This document shows, one piece after another, positions 14,934 to 21,316 of a DNA stretch of 23,326 nucleotides (position 1 is its first letter; the number at the start of each line of letters is the position of its first letter). The position numbers were made by a program, and so were the translations under genes. This DNA is from DATCJU01 sp036562635 (lineage in GTDB: Bacteria; Actinomycetota; Actinomycetes; Mycobacteriales; Pseudonocardiaceae). Location: the NCBI GenBank assembly GCA_036562635.1, contig DATCJU010000104.1, forward strand, positions 1 through 23,326. The letters are read 5' to 3'. The notes below the pieces were generated by a model that saw only the letters and a list, made by a program, of their open reading frames with translations, was not told where the DNA came from and ran no database searches.

Positions 14934-15483
14934 TTCCTATCTCCCTCCCCGGCGCCGTTGAGATGGTCGACGAATGGGGACCGTACGGGGTCGAAGGGGC
15001 TCGGCGAAACCGCCCCGCCGGTGATGAGAACCACCCGGGTGCTGTGATCGGCAACACCCCTCCTACCTGCACCGATAAAGATTTCGATACAGAAGCGTGA
15101 TTGGCGTCCCCGCACTTCTCCTACGACCGCGAACCGCTCGACGAAGCGGGTGACCGAAGCCACTCCCGACTCTTCGCGGAGCCCCGGATCACCCCGGCGA
15201 GGTGCGGCACATCCACGGCGATCACCACCCGGACTCGGGCGGGAAAACGCCCGGACGGGAAAACGAAGGACGACGCACACCACGGGAAAAGCGGACACCG
15301 CACCCCCTCGACGGTGACCGGACGGACGGGACAGCGGGCCCGGAGCAGCACCCGGAGCGGGGAACCGTCACACCACCGGCGGCCCGCGTGCCACCCCGCC
15401 CGGGCGATCCACGACACCGCATCGGCCGTCCGGCCGCCGCTGTTCCCCCGTTCGGGGGACGCTGGGCGCCCTAGCCTGGAGGA
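14934..15483. other. 550-bp divergent intergenic region, pdxH / SEC-C gene
   Basis: No credible gene lies here. A short A/T-richer patch at about 15070-15105 may hold a promoter. CGGGAAAA occurs three times in the same direction (15240, 15256 and 15283). Two palindromes, CGGCCG-TC-CGGCCG (15423-15436) and TCCCCCG-TT-CGGGGGA (15444-15459), precede a TAGCCT box at 15472-15477. Most of the region is GC-rich but shows no protein-like frame on either strand. Confidence 0.5.
15472..15477 (+). promoter_or_regulatory. -10 box (TAGCCT) for the SEC-C gene, probably leaderless
   Basis: TAGCCT fits TAnnnT and ends 6 nt before GTG 15484. The intervening GGAGGA touches the start codon and so is too close to act as a normal ribosome site. 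A transcript starting at or next to the GTG is the simpler reading. Confidence 0.4.
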
Positions 15484-16434
15484 GTGCACACCGCACCGGT
15501 CCACCACCGCGCCCGGGAGGCGGCCCGACGGGCCCGCGACCGGGAACACCTCGCCGCCCAGCGGCCGGAGGAACGCACCGAGCTGCTTCTGGAGGCGGCC
15601 GGTGACTGGCACGTGGCCGGTGACCTCGACCGCGCCGACCGGCTGTACCGGGAGCTGATCTCCGAGGACGGCGGGACCGCCGACGAGGTGCGTGCCCACT
15701 ACGTGGGCTTCCTGGTCGACATCGGGCAGGAGGAGCAGGCCCGCACGGTGCTCGACGAACTGTGGGAGCGCCGGCCCGACGACCCCTGGTGCTACGAGAT
15801 CGCCGGGGAGGCGCTGGAGGCGGTTGGTGACACCGAGGGCGCACTGCGCTGGTTCACCGAGGGCGTCCTCCGCTGCTACCCGGGAGAACTCACCGTGGAA
15901 CGGGTCGGGCGGAACCCCGGCCTGCTCGACCTGCTGGCCGGGCGGGCCCGGGTCCGCCGCGCCACCGGCCTGCCCGCCGACGAGTGGGACGTACTGGAGG
16001 AACAGGGCCGGGAGGAGATGCTCGCCGAACTGGCCGAGTCGGACGAGATCGCGACCGGCCCCGTCGCGGAGATCGCCCTGTTCTGGCCACCCGGCGAACT
16101 CGAGGAGCTGCTGCACCGCTGGCCCGAGACGTACCCCGGTCTCGCCCGGGCCCCCGACCCCGCCTCGGTGCACCGGGCCCAGGTGGAGCACGACCTGCGC
16201 CGCAGCCGCAGTCCGCACACCTACGTGGCGATCGGCTCGGTGGAGCAGTACCGGGCGTTCGTCCAGGACCGGGGCCAGGAGCCGACCGACCCCCGGGCCC
16301 GGGCCGGCTACGTCGAGGAACTGGCCCGGCTGGGCGCCCTGGTCCGCTGGCCCCCGGGTCGCAACGAGCCCTGCTGGTGCGGCAGCGGAGGCAAGTACAA
16401 GAAGTGCTGCGGCATCCCCGGAGCCCCCACCTGA
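15484..16434 (+). CDS. TPR-like protein with C-terminal SEC-C zinc motif
   Basis: This 316-residue soluble protein has two parts. Residues about 32-150 are helical repeats of TPR type (AAGDWHVAGDLDRADRLYRE, then LVDIGQEEQARTVLDELWERRPDD, then AGEALEAVGDTEGALRWFTEGV). The C-terminus is a SEC-C motif, PGRNEPCWCGSGGKYKKCC, with zinc ligands Cys297, Cys299, Cys308 and Cys309. This motif, also at the C-terminus of SecA, binds zinc and, in SecA, SecB or the ribosome. A role in protein-protein contact or quality control is an inference; no enzyme domain is seen. It is divergent from pdxH, and a hairpin separates it from serC, 118 bp downstream. The GTG start is chosen for frame and for the TAGCCT box 6 nt upstream. 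Confidence 0.85.
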   Translation: MHTAPVHHRAREAARRARDREHLAAQRPEERTELLLEAAGDWHVAGDLDRADRLYRELISEDGGTADEVRAHYVGFLVDIGQEEQARTVLDELWERRPDDPWCYEIAGEALEAVGDTEGALRWFTEGVLRCYPGELTVERVGRNPGLLDLLAGRARVRRATGLPADEWDVLEEQGREEMLAELAESDEIATGPVAEIALFWPPGELEELLHRWPETYPGLARAPDPASVHRAQVEHDLRRSRSPHTYVAIGSVEQYRAFVQDRGQEPTDPRARAGYVEELARLGALVRWPPGRNEPCWCGSGGKYKKCCGIPGAPT

Positions 16435-16451
16435 GCGGGTACTCCTGGCCG

Positions 16452-16474
16452 GGCCCCGTCGTCATGGACGGGCC
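16452..16474 (+). terminator. Hairpin between the SEC-C gene and serC
   Basis: GGCCC-C-GTC (16452-16460) pairs with GAC-GGGCC (16467-16474) around a 6-nt loop, with one bulged C. It is 18 nt beyond the SEC-C stop. There is no U-tract, and read-through into serC is possible. Confidence 0.4.
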
Positions 16475-16552
16475 ACCGTGTTGAGACACTGGGGCTCCGG
16501 CAACGGCGCCGGCCCTTCGACCGCTGGAACACGACACGCGAAAGGCGCCGTG

Positions 16553-17689
16553 ATGACGCAGACGGCCGACTCGATCACCCTGCAGATCCCCGCCGAGCTC
16601 AAGCCCGCCGACGGCCGGTTCGGATGTGGCCCGTCCAAGGTCCGCCCCGAACAGCTGGCCCGCCTGGCCGACGAGGGTGCGGCACTGATGGGCACCTCGC
16701 ACCGGCAGAAACCGGTCAAGTCCCTGGTCGGACGGGTGCGGGCGGGACTGCGGGAGCTGTTCTCGCTGCCCGACGACTACGAGGTGGTGCTGGGCAACGG
16801 CGGTACCACCGCGTTCTGGGACGCCGCCGCGTTCGGGCTGGTCCGGGAGCGTGCGCTGCACCTGGCCTACGGTGAGTTCTCCTCGAAGTTCGCCAAGGTC
16901 ACCGCGGGCGCGCCGTTCCTGGCCGACCCGGTGGTGGTGCGGGCCGAGCCCGGGGACGCCCCCGAGCCGGTGGCCCAGGAGGGCTGCGACCTGATCGCCT
17001 GGGCCCACAACGAGACCTCGACCGGCGTGATGGTGCCGGTGACCCGCCCCGCCGGCAGTGAGGGTGCGCTGGTGGCGATCGACGCCACCTCCGGTGCCGG
17101 TGGTCTGCCGGTGCGGGCCGAGGACTTCGACGTCTACTACTTCGCACCGCAGAAGTGCTTCGCCTCCGACGGCGGGCTGTGGATCGCGCTGATGAGCCCG
17201 GCCGCGCTGGAACGGGTGTCCGAGATCGCCGCGTCGGGCCGCTGGGTGCCCGAGTTCCTGTCGCTGCGCACGGCCCTGGAGAACTCGGTCAAGGACCAGA
17301 CCTACAACACCCCGGCGGTGGCCACGCTGTTCCTGTTGGCCGACCAGATCGAGTGGATGCTCGGCAACGGCGGGCTGGACTGGTGCACGGCCCGCACCGC
17401 CGAGTCCGCCTCGGTGCTCTACCGCTGGGCGGAGACGACCGAGTACACCACGCCGTTCGTCGCCGACCCCGCCAAGCGGTCCCAGGTGGTCGGCACGATC
17501 GATTTCACCGATTCGGTGGATGCCGCCGCGGTGGCCAAGGTACTGCGCGCCAACGGGGTGGTGGACGTCGAGCCGTACCGCAAGCTGGGCCGGAACCAGC
17601 TGCGTATCGGCATGTTCCCCGCCGTGGACCCGGCCGACGTGGCCGCGCTGACCCGGTGTGTCGACTGGGTGGTCGAGCGCCTGGTCTGA
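16553..17689 (+). CDS. serC: Phosphoserine aminotransferase
   Basis: This 378-residue class V aminotransferase converts 3-phosphohydroxypyruvate and glutamate to phosphoserine and 2-oxoglutarate, the second step of serine synthesis. It is cytoplasmic and needs PLP. The Schiff-base lysine is Lys201 in FAPQKCFASDGG, and Asp177 in AIDATSG should hold the pyridine nitrogen. The N-terminal FGCGPSKVRPEQL (23-35) and HNETSTG (152-158) blocks are family features. The sequence fits the actinobacterial SerC type found next to sepH in mycobacteria. ATG 16553 follows AAAGG with a 7-nt spacer; the GTG immediately before it is too close. No serA or serB lies in the window. A strong hairpin follows the gene. 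Confidence 0.95.
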   Translation: MTQTADSITLQIPAELKPADGRFGCGPSKVRPEQLARLADEGAALMGTSHRQKPVKSLVGRVRAGLRELFSLPDDYEVVLGNGGTTAFWDAAAFGLVRERALHLAYGEFSSKFAKVTAGAPFLADPVVVRAEPGDAPEPVAQEGCDLIAWAHNETSTGVMVPVTRPAGSEGALVAIDATSGAGGLPVRAEDFDVYYFAPQKCFASDGGLWIALMSPAALERVSEIAASGRWVPEFLSLRTALENSVKDQTYNTPAVATLFLLADQIEWMLGNGGLDWCTARTAESASVLYRWAETTEYTTPFVADPAKRSQVVGTIDFTDSVDAAAVAKVLRANGVVDVEPYRKLGRNQLRIGMFPAVDPADVAALTRCVDWVVERLV

Positions 17690-17704
17690 CCACCGTTCGT
17701 CCGA

Positions 17705-17757
17705 ACGACCCCCGGCTCCCCGTCCGCTCGTGGTAACGCGGTGGGGTCGGGGGTCGT
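17705..17757 (+). terminator. Terminator after serC
   Basis: ACGACCCCCG (17705-17714) pairs perfectly with CGGGGGTCGT (17748-17757). Inside, CCCC (17718-17721) pairs with GGGG (17743-17746) after an internal loop. It starts 16 nt beyond the serC stop, has no U-tract, and separates serC from the sepH promoter. Confidence 0.7.
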
Positions 17758-17763
17758 CACGTA

Positions 17764-17816
17764 TTGCCGGTTTCGTTGGCGAAGTCGCCGGAAAACAGGC
17801 AAGATCGCAGTAGGTT
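17764..17816 (+). promoter_or_regulatory. Nested dyad and -10 box upstream of sepH
   Basis: Outer arms TTGCC-g-GTTT (17764-17773) and AAAC-a-GGCAA (17793-17802) enclose inner arms GGCGA/TCGCC (17778-17789); both dyads are centred at 17783-17784. TAGGTT, a TAnnnT -10 candidate, follows at 17811-17816, which would give a leader of about 95 nt before sepH. The dyad would cover the -35 region of such a promoter. Operator function is inferred. Confidence 0.45.
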
Positions 17817-17917
17817 AGCACTCCGATCGTGGGAAGTACCGGCGTGCCTTCGGTACGAACGGAGCATGCCCCCATACCGTCGGATCAGCGAGGTGGAGTC
17901 GATACGGGGAGGCCGTG

Positions 17918-18874
17918 ATGCGAGCACTGCGCGTGGTCGGGCTCGACGAGGCCGGCGTCAACGTCGTCGTCGAGGACGCCGAGCGCCGTGAACGCTTCAC
18001 CATCCCCCTGGACGAGCGGCTGCGTGCCGCCGTCCGTGGTGACCTCCCCCGCATCGACCGGTCGGGGATGCCCGTGACGACGTCCACCGAGAACACCAAC
18101 CCGATGCGTCCGCGGGAGATCCAGGCCCGGATCCGCGCCGGTGAGTCGGTGGAGCAGGTCGCCGCGGCCGCCGGGATGCCGGTGCACCGCATCGAGCGGT
18201 TCGCCTACCCGGTGCTGCTGGAGCGTTCCCGCATCGCCGAGCTCGCCCAGAACGCCCACCCGGTGCGCGAGGACGGCCCGGACGTGCAGACCCTCGGCGA
18301 GGTCGTGGCCCACGCCTTCAGCCTGCGCGGGCAGGACTACTCGGCCGCCCGGTGGGACGCCTGGCGGGGTGAGGACGGCAAGTGGACGGTGCAGCTGCGC
18401 TGGAACGCGGGCCGCTCGGACAACCGGGCGCACTGGGTGTACCACCCGGGTGCGCAGGGCGGCACGGTGACCGCGCTCGACGAGCTGGCCGCCGATCTGC
18501 TCGACCCGTCTCCGACCCGGCCGCTGCGCACCGTGCGACCGGTCACCCGGCTCGCCCAGCAGGCACTGCGCCTGGACGAACCGGAACGCCTGGCCGCCGC
18601 GGCGCCGGACGGCATCGGCCCGGTGATCTCCCCTGATCCGGTGGTGCCGGCCGCCACCCGGCCGGTCGAGCAGGAGGCGGTCGCCGCCGCGACCGCGGCC
18701 GCGCCGGAGCCCACGGCACCGGACGACGTCGGGGCGGAGACGCCGCTCTCGCCGCCGACCCAGCAGTCCGCAGCCAAGCGGACGGAGCAGGCGGTCCGGC
18801 GGGGACGGCGGACCCATCCGATCGTGCCGTCCTGGGAAGACGTCCTGCTCGGGGTGCGCTCGCAGCGCGGCTGA
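17918..18874 (+). CDS. sepH: SepH cell-division protein (DUF3071)
   Basis: This 318-residue protein matches SepH, the actinobacterial factor that binds FtsZ and stimulates its assembly at division septa. The N-terminal DUF3071 domain runs from MRALRVVGLDEAG to about residue 170. It includes a helix-turn-helix-like segment PREIQARIRAGESVEQVAAAAGMPVHRIERFAYPVLLERSRIAELAQ at about 66-112, the part known to be needed for FtsZ activation. A low-complexity Pro/Ala/Glu linker follows (about 195-295). The C-terminus carries the conserved tail PSWEDVLLGVR, typical of the family. GGGGAGG at 17906-17912 sits 5 nt before ATG 17918; the GTG just upstream is too close. It follows serC as in mycobacteria but has its own promoter region. 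Confidence 0.94.
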   Translation: MRALRVVGLDEAGVNVVVEDAERRERFTIPLDERLRAAVRGDLPRIDRSGMPVTTSTENTNPMRPREIQARIRAGESVEQVAAAAGMPVHRIERFAYPVLLERSRIAELAQNAHPVREDGPDVQTLGEVVAHAFSLRGQDYSAARWDAWRGEDGKWTVQLRWNAGRSDNRAHWVYHPGAQGGTVTALDELAADLLDPSPTRPLRTVRPVTRLAQQALRLDEPERLAAAAPDGIGPVISPDPVVPAATRPVEQEAVAAATAAAPEPTAPDDVGAETPLSPPTQQSAAKRTEQAVRRGRRTHPIVPSWEDVLLGVRSQRG

Positions 18875-18887
18875 CCCCACGAGACCC

Positions 18888-18930
18888 ACCGGGGCCTCCC
18901 ACCCGCACCGCGCGGGTGGGAGGCCCCGGT
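18888..18930. terminator. Bidirectional terminator after sepH
   Basis: A perfect 19-bp stem (18888-18906 with 18912-18930) closes a 5-nt loop between the convergent sepH and the small minus-strand gene. On the plus strand it is followed by CCTTTC; otherwise there is no U-tract. It closely resembles the 3440-3483 hairpin in length and design. Confidence 0.85.
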
Positions 18931-18973
18931 CCTTTCACCGGTTCCACCGGGTCCCCACACCCGCTCCCGACGG

Positions 18974-19225
18974 TCAGATCTGGCCGGGCACCTCCGCCGG
19001 GACGGCATCCAGCCACGTGACGTCGTCACCGGTCCGGGCACACCACTCCTCGGCCTGCTTCCGGGTCAACGGTTCGGCGTTGCGCGGCTTGTGCGGGCCG
19101 AGCCGCACCCAGCCGTGTCCGGACAACACGTAGACCGTGCCACCGCGGGCCGCCAACAGCCGCCCGTGGGGGAAGGCCATGGTCGGTTCCGACAACAAGA
19201 ACCTGGTCCGCTCGGGTCGGGTCAT
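18974..19225 (-). CDS. Small unrecognised protein (83 aa)
   Basis: I do not recognise this 83-residue soluble protein. It begins MTRPERTRFLLSEPT, has a probable beta-rich middle (GRLLAARGGTVYVLSGHGWVRLGPH) and a helical C-terminal part, and has no signal or membrane segment. One cysteine is present (EEWCARTG). Third codon positions are strongly G/C, and the frame ends neatly before the shared terminator, so it is likely real. In-frame starts at 19255 (GTG) and 19234 (ATG) are alternatives, since no candidate has a good ribosome site. It converges on sepH and is divergent from the ABC exporter pair. The composition suggests a small protein of unknown role, possibly conserved among close relatives. 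Confidence 0.72.
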   Translation of the reverse strand: MTRPERTRFLLSEPTMAFPHGRLLAARGGTVYVLSGHGWVRLGPHKPRNAEPLTRKQAEEWCARTGDDVTWLDAVPAEVPGQI

Positions 19226-19357
19226 ATGTCCCATGGTCCCCCACGCTCCACCCACCCACCGTGACGAGGACCCCAGCCGAACTCCGCCGGGCGAAAAACC
19301 ACATGCCCCGGGACGCCCCCTTGCCTACCGTGGACCTTCCAGACACGAGGGAGGGCC

Positions 19358-21316
19358 ATGTCCACCGGGAAGGACGGGACCGACGAGACGGGTGAACCCG
19401 AATTCATGACCGGAACCGGCACCGCCGCCCCACCCCAGTCACCACCGGGCGGTACCGGGCAAGCCCCGAGACCCCCGGCCCCCGAAGGCACGGGCGCGGA
19501 CGAACCGGTCCCGGAACGGACACCCACCCGTCGGGTCTCCACCTTCGCCACCCTGCGTCGGCTCGGCCCCTATCTGCATCCGTTCCGCTGGCATCTCCTG
19601 GCCGGTATCGGAGCCGCCCTGGGCGCCTCCCTCACCGCACTGGGTATCCCGCTGCTGGTCCAGCGGATCGTGGACGGCCCGGTGCTGCACCAGGACCTGG
19701 ACGCACTGCCCCCGCTGCTGGCCGCGGTCGTCGTGCTCGCCCTGCTGGAGCCGCTCCTGTTCTGGGTGCGCCGACGGGTCATCGCCGGACCGGCCACCAC
19801 CGTGGAGAAGCGGATGCGGGCCGACCTGTACCGCCACCTGCAGCGGCTGCCGATCGGCTTCCACGACCAGTGGCAGTCCGGGCAGCTGCTGTCCCGGGCG
19901 GTCGGTGACCTCACCAGCATCCGCCGTTTCGTCGCCTTCGGACTGCCGTTCCTCCTGGTCAACTCGCTGACCGTCCTGGTGGGACTCGGCGTGCTGTTCC
20001 ACCTGTCCCCCGGCCTCGCCCTGGTCCTGCTGGCCACCGCGATACCCATGGTGGTCCTCACCGCCGTCTTCGAACTGAAGTACCGGGACGCCGCCAGGAA
20101 GGCCCAGGACCAGGACGGGGAGCTGGCCACCACGGTCGAGGAGTCGGTGCTGGGTATCCGGGTGCTCAAGGCCTTCGGCCGTGGGCCGCAACTGGTGGAC
20201 CGGTTCGCCCGGCAGGCCCGGACGCTGCGCACCCTGGAACTGCGCAAGGTCCGCATCCTCGCCCTGGTGTGGGCACTGATCATCGTGCTTCCCGAGCTGG
20301 CGATCGCGGCCCAGCTCGGCGTGGGCGGGTACGCCGTCACCACCGGCGGCATGACCGTGGGCACCGTGGTCGCCGCGGTCACCACCACCACCTACCTGCG
20401 CTGGCCCATCGACTCCATCGGCTGGCTGCTGGCCGAGGCCAACCTGGCCGCGGCCGCCTGCGAGCGCTACCACGAGGTGATGGACACCCCGGTCACCGTC
20501 ACCGATCCGCCGCGCCCGGCGTCGCTCCCGGAACCGGTGCGCGGTGAACTGCGGCTGGAAGGGGTGCGTTTCCGGTACCCGGGCTCCCCGACCGAGCTGC
20601 TGGCCGGGGTGGACCTGGTGGTGCGCCCCGGGGAGACCCTGGCCCTGGTCGGTCCCACCGGATGCGGCAAGACCACCCTGACCAGCCTGGTGGCGCGGCT
20701 GCGGGACGTGACCGGTGGCCGGATCACCCTCGACGGCGTCGACATCCGTGACCTGCCGTTGGCGCACCTGCGTCGAGCGGTGGCCACCGCGTTCGAGGAG
20801 CCGGTGCTGTTCTCGGCGAGCGTCCGGGAGAACGTCGCCCTCGGCCGGCCCGACGCGAGCGACGACGAGGTGTGGGAGGCCCTGCGCGTGGCGCACGCCG
20901 ACCGGTTCGTCGCCGACCTGCCCTGGGGTCTGGACACCCGGATCGGCGAGCAGGGGCTGTCGCTGTCCGGCGGGCAGCGGCAGCGGCTGGCCCTGGCCCG
21001 TGCGGTGCTGGCCCGGCCGACGGTGCTGGTGCTGGACGACCCGCTGTCCGCGCTGGACGTGCACACCGAGGCCGAGGTGGAGGAGGCGCTGCGACGGGTG
21101 TTACGCGGGGTGACCGCCCTGGTGGTGGCCCACCGCCCGAGCACGGTCCAGCTCGCCGACCGGGTGGCGCTGCTCGCCGAGGGCCGCATCGTCGCGGTGG
21201 GCACCCACTCCGAGCTGCTCCGCACCTGCCCTGCCTATCGAGAACTGCTGGCCACACCGGCCGGGGACACCCCCGAGGTGGGCGGCCGGCCCGGGGAGGA
21301 GGTGGCCGCACGGTGA
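19358..21316 (+). CDS. ABC exporter half-transporter, degenerate NBD
   Basis: This 652-residue protein fuses a six-helix exporter membrane domain (about 75-365) to one nucleotide-binding domain (about 396-640), after a ~60-residue Pro/Gly/Thr-rich N-terminus. Walker A is GPTGCGKT at 432-439, the signature LSGGQ at 536-540, the switch histidine H592. Two key positions deviate: the Q-loop glutamine is Glu480 (AFEEPVLF), and the Walker B catalytic glutamate is Asp561 (VLVLDDPLS). This is the pattern of the 'degenerate' partner in heterodimeric exporters such as TM287/288 or BmrCD. Its stop overlaps the next gene (GTGA), so both subunits are made together. ATG 19358 follows GAGGGAGG. The substrate is likely a drug, lipid or peptide. 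Confidence 0.93.
   Translation: MSTGKDGTDETGEPEFMTGTGTAAPPQSPPGGTGQAPRPPAPEGTGADEPVPERTPTRRVSTFATLRRLGPYLHPFRWHLLAGIGAALGASLTALGIPLLVQRIVDGPVLHQDLDALPPLLAAVVVLALLEPLLFWVRRRVIAGPATTVEKRMRADLYRHLQRLPIGFHDQWQSGQLLSRAVGDLTSIRRFVAFGLPFLLVNSLTVLVGLGVLFHLSPGLALVLLATAIPMVVLTAVFELKYRDAARKAQDQDGELATTVEESVLGIRVLKAFGRGPQLVDRFARQARTLRTLELRKVRILALVWALIIVLPELAIAAQLGVGGYAVTTGGMTVGTVVAAVTTTTYLRWPIDSIGWLLAEANLAAAACERYHEVMDTPVTVTDPPRPASLPEPVRGELRLEGVRFRYPGSPTELLAGVDLVVRPGETLALVGPTGCGKTTLTSLVARLRDVTGGRITLDGVDIRDLPLAHLRRAVATAFEEPVLFSASVRENVALGRPDASDDEVWEALRVAHADRFVADLPWGLDTRIGEQGLSLSGGQRQRLALARAVLARPTVLVLDDPLSALDVHTEAEVEEALRRVLRGVTALVVAHRPSTVQLADRVALLAEGRIVAVGTHSELLRTCPAYRELLATPAGDTPEVGGRPGEEVAAR

Noticed and set aside
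14533..15072. Minus-strand frame preceded by an AGGAGG-like run near 15055
   Set aside because: The GGAGG has no properly spaced start, and the frame runs out of phase through pdxH with Arg/Pro-rich nonsense translation.
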